This document shows, one piece after another, positions 33,916-43,954 of a stretch of DNA of 55,931 nucleotides (position 1 is its first letter; each line of letters begins with the position of its first letter). The notes beneath the pieces were generated by a model. That model saw only the letters and a program-made list of their open reading frames with translations. It was not told the DNA's origin and did not search any database. Both the position numbers and the translations under genes were made by a program. Source of the stretch: an uncultured Lachnobacterium sp. (lineage in GTDB: Bacteria; Bacillota; Clostridia; Lachnospirales; Lachnospiraceae); NCBI GenBank assembly GCA_937889225.1, contig CALAST010000098.1, positions 1 through 55,931 on the forward strand. Reading direction: 5' to 3'.

Positions 33916-34048
33916 GTTACTGTACACACAGTACTTAGCATTTACTGCTAAGTACGTATGAAAATATGCATTTTGTAAGTAAAAATCCATTTGGGAAGCA
34001 AATTTTGCATGGATTTTTACATATTACTGTTTATGTGTGAATAGTAAC
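33916..34048. mobile_element. MITE-like element with two internal hairpins
   Basis: Imperfect 14-base inverted ends (GTTACTGTACACAC at 33916 and GTGTGAATAGTAAC ending 34048, two mismatches) enclose a perfect 10-bp hairpin (33931-33955) and a 12-bp hairpin (33979-34020). It occupies most of the gap before uvrB. Confidence 0.5.
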
Positions 34049-34055
34049 TAAAAAG

Positions 34056-34097
34056 AAAAAGTATAGAAGTGTTAATTCCCTCTATACTTTTTTTATT
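34056..34097 (+). terminator. Terminator before uvrB
   Basis: AAAAAGTATAGA (34056-34067) pairs with TCTATACTTTTT (34081-34092), followed by further T residues. It separates the sensing operon from uvrB. Confidence 0.75.
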
Positions 34098-34150
34098 TTT
34101 ATGGTATACTATATTAGAACATACATTCGATTTGAAATAGAGGATATATT

Positions 34151-36136
34151 ATGGATAAATTTATTTTGCACTCAGAATATAAACCAACCGGAGACCAACC
34201 GCAAGCAATCGAAGCCCTTGTCAAAGGCTTCCAGGAAGGCAATCAATTCCAGACTTTACTTGGCGTTACCGGTTCCGGTAAGACTTTTACAATGGCAAAC
34301 GTTATTGCTGCATTAAATAAACCAACTCTCATTATTTCCCACAACAAAACTCTTGCAGGACAGCTCTATGGTGAAATGAAAGAGTTCTTCCCAGAAAACG
34401 CAGTAGAATACTTTGTATCCTACTACGATTACTACCAACCGGAAGCCTATGTACCATCTTCTGACACCTACATTGCAAAAGACTCGGCTATAAACGATGA
34501 AATTGACAAACTCCGTCTTTCTGCCACAGCTGCAATGGCAGAGCGAAAGGATGTTATCATTGTTGCCTCCGTTTCCTGCATTTATGGCATTGGAAGTCCT
34601 GACGATTACATGAACATGATGGTATCGCTTCGTGAAGGCATGGAAGTTGACCGAGATGAAGTGGTTCGCAAGCTAATTGATATTCAATACACTCGAAATG
34701 AAATGGATTTTAAGCGTGGTACATTTCGAGTGCATGGAGATGTTGTGGAAATTTTTCCGGCAAATAATTCCGATGCAGCGATTCGCGTAGAGTTTTTTGG
34801 AGATGAGATTGACCGCATTACGGAAATAGATGTGCTTACAGGCGAAATAAAATACCAGCTTTCTCATGCAGCAGTTTTTCCGGCATCGCACTATGTTGTG
34901 CCAATGGATAAAATTTTAAAAGCGTGTGATAATATAGAAGCAGAGATGACAGAACGCGTAAAGTTTTTTAAGGGAGAAGATAAGCTAATCGAAGCGCAGC
35001 GTATCGCAGAACGTACCAATTTTGATATAGAAATGTTAAAAGAAACCGGATTTTGCAGCGGAATTGAAAACTATTCCAGGCATCTGGCATTCCGAAAAGA
35101 AGGCGAAATGCCGGATACATTAATTGATTATTTCCCAGATGACTTCTTAATTATTGTGGATGAATCCCACATCAGCATTCCGCAGATTCGTGGTATGTAT
35201 GCGGGTGACCGTTCCCGTAAGACCACGCTTGTAGATTACGGATTCCGTTTACCTTCTGCATTGGATAACAGACCATTAAATTTTGAAGAATTTGAAGGAA
35301 AGATAAATCAAATGTTGTTTGTATCTGCAACACCGGGAGAATATGAAGCAAACCATGAATTGCTTCGTGCAGAACAAGTGATTCGCCCAACAGGCTTATT
35401 AGACCCGGAAATTTCAGTTCGTCCCGTAGAAGGACAGATTGATGATTTGATTGGAGAAGTAAACAAGGAAACTGCAAAGCATAATAAAGTATTGATTACA
35501 ACTTTAACAAAACGCATGGCAGAAGATTTGACACGCTATATGAGTGAAGTAGGCATTCGGGTAAAATATCTGCATTCCGATATTGATACTTTAGAACGTG
35601 CAGAAATTATCCGTGATTTGCGACTGGATGTATTTGATGTGCTTGTTGGAATCAACTTACTTCGAGAAGGTTTGGATATTCCCGAAATAACCTTAGTTGC
35701 CATTTTAGATGCAGATAAGGAAGGCTTTCTTCGTTCCGAAACATCTTTGATACAGACAATCGGACGAGCTGCCAGAAACAGCGAAGGACATGTTATTATG
35801 TATGCAGATAAGATTACGGATTCCATGCGTGTTGCTATCGAAGAAACAAAACGTCGTCGCACGTTGCAACAAGCGTATAATGAAGCACATGGCATTACAC
35901 CGCAGACAATTAAAAAATCCGTGCGTGAGCTGATTGCCATTTCCAAAAAAGTAGCTGCAGATGAAATGAAATATGCAAAAGATCCGGAATCCATGAGCAA
36001 AAAAGAATTGGAAAAGACAATTGCAGATATTCAAAAGAAAATGCAAAAAGCCGCTTCCGAGCTTAATTTTGAAGCTGCGGCAGAATATAGGGATAAGATG
36101 ATTTCGTTGAAGAATATGCTACGTGAACTAAGCTAA
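34151..36136 (+). CDS. uvrB: UvrB, excinuclease ABC subunit B
   Basis: A 661-residue nucleotide-excision-repair protein that verifies damage and recruits UvrC. Walker A GVTGSGKT lies near 38, then the beta-hairpin region YYDYYQPEAYVPSSDTYIAK, IVDESHISIPQIRGMY (Walker B), helicase motifs V-VI (GINLLREGLDIPEI, QTIGRAARNSEG), and a C-terminal UVR motif (ASELNFEAAAEYRDKM) for UvrC contact. Full length. GAGGATAT precedes the ATG. uvrA follows by 131 bases, the usual pairing. Confidence 0.97.
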   Translation: MDKFILHSEYKPTGDQPQAIEALVKGFQEGNQFQTLLGVTGSGKTFTMANVIAALNKPTLIISHNKTLAGQLYGEMKEFFPENAVEYFVSYYDYYQPEAYVPSSDTYIAKDSAINDEIDKLRLSATAAMAERKDVIIVASVSCIYGIGSPDDYMNMMVSLREGMEVDRDEVVRKLIDIQYTRNEMDFKRGTFRVHGDVVEIFPANNSDAAIRVEFFGDEIDRITEIDVLTGEIKYQLSHAAVFPASHYVVPMDKILKACDNIEAEMTERVKFFKGEDKLIEAQRIAERTNFDIEMLKETGFCSGIENYSRHLAFRKEGEMPDTLIDYFPDDFLIIVDESHISIPQIRGMYAGDRSRKTTLVDYGFRLPSALDNRPLNFEEFEGKINQMLFVSATPGEYEANHELLRAEQVIRPTGLLDPEISVRPVEGQIDDLIGEVNKETAKHNKVLITTLTKRMAEDLTRYMSEVGIRVKYLHSDIDTLERAEIIRDLRLDVFDVLVGINLLREGLDIPEITLVAILDADKEGFLRSETSLIQTIGRAARNSEGHVIMYADKITDSMRVAIEETKRRRTLQQAYNEAHGITPQTIKKSVRELIAISKKVAADEMKYAKDPESMSKKELEKTIADIQKKMQKAASELNFEAAAEYRDKMISLKNMLRELS

Positions 36137-36267
36137 GTGTGTATAAGAAAATCATAAAAAAATAATAAAGCAAAATTTTGGTGGGAAGATATATGCAAAC
36201 AATTATTGTACTATTAAATCCGGGGAAAATAGAATATAAAAACGAAACATAACACAGGAGTAATATT

Positions 36268-39105
36268 ATGGCTAACAGAAAAAGGAAATATATAAAAATT
36301 CGCGGTGCAAATGAACATAATCTAAAAGGCATTGATATTGATATCCCAAGAGATGAATTTGTCGTTTTGACCGGTCTTTCCGGTTCGGGAAAGTCATCCC
36401 TTGCATTTGATACCATTTATGCAGAAGGACAAAGACGCTACATGGAGTCGCTTTCTTCTTATGCAAGACAATTCTTAGGACAGATGGAAAAACCAAACGT
36501 GGAAAGTATTGAAGGACTTCCACCTGCAATTTCCATAGACCAAAAATCCACAAACCGAAACCCGCGTTCTACAGTAGGCACGGTTACGGAAATCTATGAT
36601 TATTTTCGTTTGCTGTATGCCAGAATCGGCATTCCGCATTGTCCGAAATGTGGAAGGGCGATTACAAGACAAACGATTGACCAAATGGTAGATACCGTTA
36701 TGGAACTGCCGGAACGTACACGTATTCAGATTTTAGCTCCCGTTGTAAGAGGGAGAAAAGGCGAACATCAAAAATTATTTGAGCAGGCAAAAAAGAGTGG
36801 TTATGTACGTGTAATCGTAGATGGCAATCAATATGAGCTTTCCGAAGAAATTAAATTAGAAAAAAATATCAAACACAATATTGACATTGTTGTGGACCGA
36901 CTTGTGGTAAAACCGGGAATTGAAAAAAGATTGACGGATTCTTTGGAAAATGTATTCGAGCTTTCCGAAGGTAATGCAATTGTGGATATTATAGATGGCG
37001 AACCGATGAAATTTTCACAAAATTTTGCTTGTCCGGATTGCCATATAAGCATTGATGAGGTAGAACCACGAAGTTTTTCATTTAATAATCCATTCGGTGC
37101 ATGTCCAACCTGTTTTGGTTTGGGGTATAAAATGGAATTTGATGAAGAACTGATGATTCCAGACAAAAGTCTCGCCATTTCAGAAGGTGCGATTCAGGTA
37201 ATGGGGTGGCAGTCATGTACAGACCCATCCAGTTATACGTATGCTACGTTAAAAGCATTATCAGAAGGTTATGGATTTTCGCTTGATACGCCTTATAAAG
37301 AACTGCCGGAAGACATTCGTCATATGCTGATTCACGGTGGTGACGGACGTTTGTTAAAAGTGCATTACAAAGGACAGCGTGGAGAAGGCGTTTATGACTT
37401 AAATTGGGAAGGTCTTATTCGCAACGTACAGCGTCGCTATCGCGAAACCGGTTCTGATATTATGAAACAGGAATATGAACAATTTATGCGTATCACCCCA
37501 TGTGAAGACTGTAAAGGTCAACGTCTGAAAAAAACATCTCTTGCCGTGAAAGTAGCAAATGAAAATATTTATGAAATGACCAATAAATCGGTAAAAGAAC
37601 TATGTATTTTCTTGGAAAATATGCAGCTAAGTGACCAACAAATGTTGATTGGAGAGCAAATTTTAAAAGAAATTAAGGCAAGAGTCGGATTTTTGCAGGA
37701 AGTAGGTCTGGAATATCTGACCTTGACACGAGCAACAGGAAGTCTTTCCGGTGGGGAAGCACAGCGTATTCGTTTGGCAACACAAATTGGTTCGGGATTA
37801 GTTGGAGTTGCTTATATTTTGGATGAGCCGAGTATTGGACTTCATCAAAGGGACAATGAAAAATTGCTTGGTGCATTGAAAAATCTAAAAGATTTGGGAA
37901 ATACGCTTGTTGTTGTAGAACATGATGAAGACACGATGCGTGCAGCAGATTATATTGTAGATATTGGTCCAAAAGCAGGTGTGCATGGTGGAGAAGTTAT
38001 TGCAACCGGAACAGCAGCAGATATTATGAAATGTAAGAAATCGCTGACGGGTGCTTACTTAAGTGGGCGAATTAAAATTCCGGTACCGGAAGAACGCAGA
38101 GTGCCAACCGGATTTATTACCATTAAAGGTGCAAGAGAAAATAACCTGAAAAACATTGATGTGGATATTCCTCTTGGAGTAATGACTTGCGTAACCGGTG
38201 TTTCCGGTTCAGGAAAAAGTTCATTGACAAATGAAATCTTATATAAACATCTGGCAAAAAGCTTAAACCGTGCCAGAAGCATTGCAGGTGCACATGATGA
38301 TATTTTAGGATTAGAGAAGTTAGACAAAGTCATTGACATTGACCAGTCACCAATTGGCAGAACTCCACGTTCCAATCCAGCAACTTACACAGGTGTATTT
38401 GACATGATTCGTGATTTATTTGCATCGACATCCGATGCAAAAGCAAGAGGCTATAAAAAAGGACGTTTTAGTTTTAATGTAAAAGGTGGCAGATGTGAAG
38501 CTTGTAGTGGTGATGGAATCCTAAAAATAGAAATGCATTTCTTACCGGATGTTTATGTTCCTTGTGAGGTATGTGGTGGGAAACGTTACAATAGAGAAAC
38601 ATTAGAAGTAAAATACAAAGGAAAAAGCATTTATGATGTGTTGGATATGACGGTGGAAGATGCATTGGAATTTTTCAAAAATGTTCCAACCATTCATCGT
38701 AAAATCCAGACACTTTATGATGTAGGACTTTCTTATGTAAAATTAGGACAACCATCTACGGAACTTTCCGGTGGAGAAGCACAGCGTATTAAGTTAGCGA
38801 CAGAACTTAGCCGTAAGAGCACAGGAAAAACCATTTATATCTTAGATGAACCTACAACAGGGCTTCATTTTGCGGATGTGCATAAATTAATTGAAATTCT
38901 GCGTCGACTTTCGGATGGTGGAAATACAGTTGTTGTAATTGAGCACAATTTGGATGTAATTAAGACGGCAGATTATATTATTGATATGGGACCGGAAGGC
39001 GGAGACGGTGGCGGAACTGTCATTGCAAAAGGCACACCGGAGGAAGTTTGTGAAGTAGAAGAATCGTATACAGGTAAATTTTTAAAGCCATACCTGCAAA
39101 AATAA
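36268..39105 (+). CDS. uvrA: UvrA, excinuclease ABC subunit A
   Basis: A 945-residue damage-sensing ABC ATPase. It has two ATPase halves with Walker A GLSGSGKSSLAFDT and GVSGSGKSSLTNEI, signatures LSGGEAQRIRLATQ and LSGGEAQRIKLATEL, and zinc modules CPKCGRAI, CPDCH with CPTCFG, and CEACSGDGIL with CEVCGGKRYN. All modules are intact. CACAGGAG precedes the ATG by 8 bases. It acts with UvrB in the cytosol. Confidence 0.98.
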   Translation: MANRKRKYIKIRGANEHNLKGIDIDIPRDEFVVLTGLSGSGKSSLAFDTIYAEGQRRYMESLSSYARQFLGQMEKPNVESIEGLPPAISIDQKSTNRNPRSTVGTVTEIYDYFRLLYARIGIPHCPKCGRAITRQTIDQMVDTVMELPERTRIQILAPVVRGRKGEHQKLFEQAKKSGYVRVIVDGNQYELSEEIKLEKNIKHNIDIVVDRLVVKPGIEKRLTDSLENVFELSEGNAIVDIIDGEPMKFSQNFACPDCHISIDEVEPRSFSFNNPFGACPTCFGLGYKMEFDEELMIPDKSLAISEGAIQVMGWQSCTDPSSYTYATLKALSEGYGFSLDTPYKELPEDIRHMLIHGGDGRLLKVHYKGQRGEGVYDLNWEGLIRNVQRRYRETGSDIMKQEYEQFMRITPCEDCKGQRLKKTSLAVKVANENIYEMTNKSVKELCIFLENMQLSDQQMLIGEQILKEIKARVGFLQEVGLEYLTLTRATGSLSGGEAQRIRLATQIGSGLVGVAYILDEPSIGLHQRDNEKLLGALKNLKDLGNTLVVVEHDEDTMRAADYIVDIGPKAGVHGGEVIATGTAADIMKCKKSLTGAYLSGRIKIPVPEERRVPTGFITIKGARENNLKNIDVDIPLGVMTCVTGVSGSGKSSLTNEILYKHLAKSLNRARSIAGAHDDILGLEKLDKVIDIDQSPIGRTPRSNPATYTGVFDMIRDLFASTSDAKARGYKKGRFSFNVKGGRCEACSGDGILKIEMHFLPDVYVPCEVCGGKRYNRETLEVKYKGKSIYDVLDMTVEDALEFFKNVPTIHRKIQTLYDVGLSYVKLGQPSTELSGGEAQRIKLATELSRKSTGKTIYILDEPTTGLHFADVHKLIEILRRLSDGGNTVVVIEHNLDVIKTADYIIDMGPEGGDGGGTVIAKGTPEEVCEVEESYTGKFLKPYLQK

Positions 39106-39249
39106 AAATCTTATGGTGGCTAAGAAATTTTTTGCAGAAAGTGTTTAACTCTTGTATTAAATAGTATTTTTTCACGGTAATGGTTTACTTTTTCACCAAA
39201 ATATATTAAAATTCGATTATATACAAATACGAAAAGGAGTGGTATAAAT

Positions 39250-40911
39250 ATGAAAATTTCATCATTACAAAAAGCTAGATATGAGTATTCTCCAAAACTT
39301 CCTGGAATGTTGAGAAACGGTATTGCAGATATTTGCATAAAGGAAGGCGAAGAAACTCAAAGTGTAGCTGACCAAGAAAAAATTAAAGCACTTTTCCCAA
39401 ATACTTATGGAAAGAAAGAAATCACTTTCCAAAAAGGACAGAACACCTCTGAAGCAAAAAAACAGGTTGTAGGTGTTATTCTTTCAGGTGGACAGGCTCC
39501 TGGCGGACACAACGTTGTTTGTGGTTTATACGATGCTTTAAAAGCAACAAATCCGGAAAACGTTCTTTATGGTTTCAAAAATGGTCCTAGCGGACTTATC
39601 GATGATGACTACTTAATTTTTGATGATGAATATATCAATCAGTTCAGAAATACAGGTGGTTTCGATATTATCGGTTCCGGCAGAACAAAACTTGAAACAA
39701 ATGAACAGTTTGCTATTGCTGCTGAAGTATGTAAGAAACATGGCATTACAGCAATTGTTATCATCGGTGGTGATGATTCCAATACAAACGCTGCTATTCT
39801 TGCTGAGTATTTTGCAGCTAACAACACAGGCGTTCAAGTAATCGGATGTCCAAAAACAATCGATGGTGACTTAAAGAACGAAGATATCGAATGTTCTTTC
39901 GGTTTCGATACAGCTACAAAGACATATAGTGAAATTATCGGAAACATCCAAAGAGATGCAAACTCTGCTAAAAAATACTGGCACTTCATCAAAGTTATGG
40001 GACGTTCCGCTTCTCACGTTGCTTTGGAATGTGCTCTTGAAACACAACCAAATATCTGCTTAATTTCTGAAGAAGTTGCAGCTAAGAAAATGTCTCTTTC
40101 TGAAATCGCTGATTACATTGCAGACTCTGTAGAAAAGAGAGCAGCAAATGGCATGAACTTTGGTGTTGCAGTCATCCCTGAAGGTGTTGTTGAATTCGTT
40201 CCTGAATTCTCCGTATTAATTCATGAAATCAACGAACTTCTTGCAGGAAGCAAAGCTGATGCATTCAATGCACTTCCAACATGGAAAGAAAAATATGCAT
40301 TTATTGAAAATGGTTTAACAAAAGAATCTATGGAAGTATTTGCAATCCTTCCGGAAGCAATTCAGCAGCAGTTATTCTTAGAAAGAGACCCACACGGAAA
40401 CGTACAGGTTTCTTTGATTGAATCAGAAAAATTATTCTCTGCTCTTGTAAAAGATAAATTAGATGCTAGAAAAGCTGCAGGTACATATAACGGCAAATTC
40501 GGTGCACTTCATCACTTCTTAGGATATGAAGGAAGATGTGCATTCCCATCTAACTTTGACTCAGATTATTGCTACTCATTAGGATACAATGCATTTATGT
40601 TAATCCAGTATGGCTACACAGGTTACTTATCAAAAATTTCTAACCTTTCTCAGCCGGCAAATGAATGGGTTGCAGGCGGCATGCCAATCACAAAGATGAT
40701 GAACATCGAAAGAAGACATGGCGAAGACAAACCTGTAATCAGAAAAGCTCTCGTTGAACTTGATGGAGCACCATTCAAATATTTCGAAGCTCATCGTGAT
40801 GAATGGGCAGTTGATACATGTTTCGTATATCCGGGTGCAATTCAGTACTACGGACCAACAGAAGTTTGTGATACCACAACCGTAACTCTCGCCCTTGAAC
40901 AGGCAAAATAA
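39250..40911 (+). CDS. pfp: PPi-dependent 6-phosphofructokinase, long form
   Basis: A 553-residue enzyme reversibly phosphorylating fructose-6-phosphate with pyrophosphate. PPi specificity is visible: IIGGDDSNTNA (Asp where ATP enzymes have Gly) and CPKTIDGDLK. Other active-site blocks are SGGQAPGGHN and GRSASHVALECA. The length fits the long PFP group of plants, spirochetes and anaerobes. AAAAGGAG precedes the ATG. Codons favour C-ending optimal forms more than the neighbours do, fitting high expression in glycolysis. A strong terminator follows. Confidence 0.95.
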   Translation: MKISSLQKARYEYSPKLPGMLRNGIADICIKEGEETQSVADQEKIKALFPNTYGKKEITFQKGQNTSEAKKQVVGVILSGGQAPGGHNVVCGLYDALKATNPENVLYGFKNGPSGLIDDDYLIFDDEYINQFRNTGGFDIIGSGRTKLETNEQFAIAAEVCKKHGITAIVIIGGDDSNTNAAILAEYFAANNTGVQVIGCPKTIDGDLKNEDIECSFGFDTATKTYSEIIGNIQRDANSAKKYWHFIKVMGRSASHVALECALETQPNICLISEEVAAKKMSLSEIADYIADSVEKRAANGMNFGVAVIPEGVVEFVPEFSVLIHEINELLAGSKADAFNALPTWKEKYAFIENGLTKESMEVFAILPEAIQQQLFLERDPHGNVQVSLIESEKLFSALVKDKLDARKAAGTYNGKFGALHHFLGYEGRCAFPSNFDSDYCYSLGYNAFMLIQYGYTGYLSKISNLSQPANEWVAGGMPITKMMNIERRHGEDKPVIRKALVELDGAPFKYFEAHRDEWAVDTCFVYPGAIQYYGPTEVCDTTTVTLALEQAK

Positions 40912-40930
40912 AAATTGATTAACATTCTTT

Positions 40931-40974
40931 CAGGGAGAACAAGTGCTAAAATACTTGTTCTCCCTGAGTTTTTT
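40931..40974 (+). terminator. Strong terminator after pfp
   Basis: A perfect 14-bp stem, CAGGGAGAACAAGT (40931-40944) with 40953-40966, is followed by a T-run. Confidence 0.92.
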
Positions 40975-41015
40975 ATTTCTTAATAAAAAAATAATGTTTT
41001 CCTTTCAAAAATAGT

Positions 41016-41043
41016 TTGAAAAATGATATAAATCGTATATAAT
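41016..41043 (+). promoter_or_regulatory. Predicted sigma-A promoter of the mbl-flagellar operon
   Basis: TTGAAA (41016-41021), 16-base spacer, TATAAT (41038-41043), giving a leader of about 160 bases. No SigD-type GCCGATAT box was found. Confidence 0.5.
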
Positions 41044-41212
41044 GATACTGAATATGTAAAAATATAATTAGTAAAGGTTTGTGTACTTTTAAAGAAGCTG
41101 GAAATTAGCAGAGCTTAGCTTTTATAAATATTGCGTAAGCACCAAGTAGTTCACAACCGAATATATAGATTATAGACAGCAGATAATGAGCTTGAAAGGA
41201 GAATTCATAATT

Positions 41213-42205
41213 ATGATGGGAACAGATATTGGTATTGATTTAGGTACTGCGAGTATTTTAGTATATATAAGAGGAAAAGGTGTTGTATTAAAAGAGCCTT
41301 CCGTAGTTGCATTTGACAGAGATACAAATAAGATTAAAGCAATTGGTGAAGAAGCAAGACTTATGCTTGGTCGTACACCGGGTAATATTATTGCAGTAAG
41401 ACCGCTTCGTCAGGGTGTAATTTCGGATTATACCGTTACAGAAAAAATGATTAAATATTTCATTCAAAAAGCAATTGGAAAACGTTCCTTCCGTAAACCG
41501 CGTGTAAGTGTATGCATTCCAAGCGGTGCAACAGAAGTAGAAAAGAAAGCAGTAGAAGATGCTACTTATCAGGCTGGTGCAAGAGAAGTAGAAATTATTG
41601 AAGAACCAATCGCAGCTGCAATTGGTGCAGGAATTGATATTTCCAGACCATGTGGAAACATGATTGTAGATATCGGTGGTGGTACGGCAGATATCGCTGT
41701 TATTTCCCTTGGAGGTTCTGTAGTCAGCACTTCCATTAAAATTGCAGGCGATGATTTTGATGAAGCGATTGTACGTTATATGCGTAAAAAACATAATCTT
41801 TTGATTGGTGAAAGAACTGCAGAAGACATTAAAATTAAAATCGGTACCTGTTACCATCTTCCGGAGCCGGAAACATTAGATATCAGAGGACGCAACCTTG
41901 TGACAGGTCTTCCAAAGACGGTTACCGTAACTTCCGAAGAAACAGAAGAGGCACTTCGTGAACCGGTTATGCAGATTGTAGAAGCCGTTCACTCTGTACT
42001 TGAAAAAACTCCGCCAGAACTTGCAGCGGACGTAGCAGACAGAGGTATTGTGCTTACCGGTGGTGGTGCGTTGCTTCGCGGATTGGACCAATTAATCGAA
42101 GAACGTACCGGTATTAATACTATGACAGCAGAGCAGCCAATGACTTGTGTTGCTGTAGGAACCGGAAAATATGTTGAATTTTTAGCAGGAAAGCGTGACG
42201 AATAA
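41213..42205 (+). CDS. mbl: Mbl/MreB-type rod-shape actin
   Basis: About 330 residues. Actin-fold motifs: DIGIDLGTASILVYI (phosphate 1), GVISDYTVTEKMIKYFI, EEPIAAAIGAG, MIVDIGGGTADIAVIS (phosphate 2) and VLTGGGALLRGLD (adenosine). It polymerises under the membrane and guides wall synthesis. I prefer mbl to mreB because two flagellar rod genes follow as in the Bacillus mbl-flhO-flhP arrangement, and mreC/mreD are absent. The ATG at 41213 has AAAGGAG about 11 bases upstream. Its stop overlaps the next ATG (TAATG). Confidence 0.93.
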   Translation: MMGTDIGIDLGTASILVYIRGKGVVLKEPSVVAFDRDTNKIKAIGEEARLMLGRTPGNIIAVRPLRQGVISDYTVTEKMIKYFIQKAIGKRSFRKPRVSVCIPSGATEVEKKAVEDATYQAGAREVEIIEEPIAAAIGAGIDISRPCGNMIVDIGGGTADIAVISLGGSVVSTSIKIAGDDFDEAIVRYMRKKHNLLIGERTAEDIKIKIGTCYHLPEPETLDIRGRNLVTGLPKTVTVTSEETEEALREPVMQIVEAVHSVLEKTPPELAADVADRGIVLTGGGALLRGLDQLIEERTGINTMTAEQPMTCVAVGTGKYVEFLAGKRDE

Positions 42206-43005
42206 TGGTAAAAGGTTTATATACAGCCCATACCGGGATGATAAATGAAATGAAGCGTTTGGATATCCTTACAAATAACCTTGCAAACGCAGACACAACC
42301 GCCTACAAAAAAGAAGGTACAACATCCCGAACTTTTGCAGATGAACTTGCAATTAAAATCAAAGATACATCAAGTTATGGTCTCTCCAAAGACCTTGGAG
42401 AGATGTCCCTTGTTACACACTTGGGACAGGTGTATACAGACTACAGTTCCGGAAGTTTTAAAGTAACGGATGTTGAAACAGATTTGGCATTAGATGGAAT
42501 GGGTTTTTTTGCAGTTGCATTTACCGATAAACAGGGAAATGTTTCTGTAAAATATACCAGAGATGGTAATTTTATCGTAAATACACAAGGATATCTTGTA
42601 ACAAAAGATGGTAATCATGTGTTAAATGCAACAGGAGCTTTAAATCAGGACCCAAGTGAAGCGAATTTCATTCAGATTGACCCAATCGTGGAGACTGTTG
42701 TGGACGAAGCAGGATATATTTATCAGGGAGACCAGATTGTAGGTACAATTGGCGTTGCAGATATTGATAACTATGACTACATAGAAAAATACGGTGAAAA
42801 TTTATATAACTTTTTAGATGGAGGAACGATTATGGCCTCTGATGCTAAAGTGCGTCAGGGGATTTTGGAAACCTCAAATGTAAATGTCGTAAATGAAATG
42901 GTAAATATGATTACGATTCAGCGTGCATATGAAGCGGGACAAAAAGTAATTACATCTATCGATAGTACACTTGGACTTGCTGTAAATCTTGGCAAAGTGA
43001 AATAA
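42205..43005 (+). CDS. flhO: Flagellar basal-body rod protein, FlhO/FlgF type
   Basis: A 266-residue rod protein of the FlgE/F/G group: N-terminal VKGLYTAHTGMINEMKRLDI and LTNNLANADTTAYKKEG, a central D1 domain (DLALDGMGFFAV, YTRDGNFIVN), and the C-terminal helix with LETSNVNVVNEMVNMITIQR and AYEAGQKVI. Secreted by the flagellar type III apparatus without signal peptide. It overlaps the mbl stop by one base and has no good ribosome site, so translation is probably coupled to mbl. Confidence 0.92.
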   Translation: MVKGLYTAHTGMINEMKRLDILTNNLANADTTAYKKEGTTSRTFADELAIKIKDTSSYGLSKDLGEMSLVTHLGQVYTDYSSGSFKVTDVETDLALDGMGFFAVAFTDKQGNVSVKYTRDGNFIVNTQGYLVTKDGNHVLNATGALNQDPSEANFIQIDPIVETVVDEAGYIYQGDQIVGTIGVADIDNYDYIEKYGENLYNFLDGGTIMASDAKVRQGILETSNVNVVNEMVNMITIQRAYEAGQKVITSIDSTLGLAVNLGKVK

Positions 43006-43025
43006 TACGAGGAGGTAAGTGCGTT

Positions 43026-43841
43026 ATGATGAGAGCACTTTATACTGCTGCAACCGGTATGATTGCAGAGCAGACAAATGTAGATACAATTGCAAACAAT
43101 CTGGCAAATGTAAATACAAATGGTTACAAAACGCAGAGAACAGAGTTTAAATCTCTTTTATATCAAACATTACAAACAAAAACAACAACTGCCGATGGAG
43201 AGCAAAAACCGGTTGGAGCACAAGTTGGTCTGGGTACGAGAGTTGCAGCTATTACATCTATTTATACACAAGGCTCTATGTTAGCAAGTGAGAGTGCAAC
43301 AGACTTTGCATTGCAGGGAGATGGATTTTTTGCAATTCGCGGAGCAGATGGTCAAGTTTGTTATACCAGAAATGGTAACTTTGTGTGGGGAACTACAGCA
43401 GACGATAGAGTGGCATTATTGGACACTATGGGTGGATTTGTACTTGATACAGAAAATAATCCGATTTATATTCCGGATGGTGTAAGTTCTGACAGTATGA
43501 TGTTTGACCAATCCGGTAAAATTGGGTATGAAACACCGGAAGGCGATTATGTAGATATGGAGCAAACATTTGGTATTTACCATTTCAATAATCCGGCAGG
43601 ACTTGAGAAATTAGCATTTAGCCGTTTTCTTCCATCAGAAGCATCAGGAGAACCTATTTTAGAAGGAACAGATATTACAAGTGAGACGACTGTTCATCAG
43701 TATTTCTTGGAAGGTTCCAACGTTCAGGTTGCAGATGAGATGGTAAATATGATTATTGCACAGCGTGCATACCAGATGAATTCAAAAGCTATTACAACTG
43801 CGGATTCCATGTTGGAAGTTGCAAATAATCTGAAGCGTTAG
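43026..43841 (+). CDS. flhP: Flagellar basal-body rod protein, FlhP/FlgG type
   Basis: A 271-residue distal-rod protein: MRALYTAATGMIAEQTNVD, then TIANNLANVNTNGYKTQR, the FlgG-type segment GAQVGLGTRVAAI, then DFALQGDGFFAI and the C-terminal LEGSNVQVADEMVNMIIAQR with AYQMNSKAI. A very strong GAGGAGGT lies 9 bases before the ATG. It follows flhO by 20 bases; together they form the rod in the order of the Bacillus flhO-flhP pair. Confidence 0.93.
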   Translation: MMRALYTAATGMIAEQTNVDTIANNLANVNTNGYKTQRTEFKSLLYQTLQTKTTTADGEQKPVGAQVGLGTRVAAITSIYTQGSMLASESATDFALQGDGFFAIRGADGQVCYTRNGNFVWGTTADDRVALLDTMGGFVLDTENNPIYIPDGVSSDSMMFDQSGKIGYETPEGDYVDMEQTFGIYHFNNPAGLEKLAFSRFLPSEASGEPILEGTDITSETTVHQYFLEGSNVQVADEMVNMIIAQRAYQMNSKAITTADSMLEVANNLKR

Positions 43842-43954
43842 TTCTTAATATTAGGAAGTTTATTAAGTTTTCGTATGTAGGCAACTGACATAGATTAGGA
43901 AAGGAAAAACTGTTAAAAAGGAAAAGAGCATAATTTTAGCAGCAGGAAAAGAAT

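Noticed and set aside
33931..34020. Paired hairpins before uvrB as a riboswitch or SOS operator
   Set aside because: The hairpins lie within an element with inverted ends and before a separate terminator, and no LexA box (GAAC-N4-GTTC) or known aptamer pattern is seen.
40975..41212. SigD flagellar promoter for the mbl-flhO-flhP operon
   Set aside because: No TAAA-N15-GCCGATAT pattern was found; a plain sigma-A-like promoter fits better.
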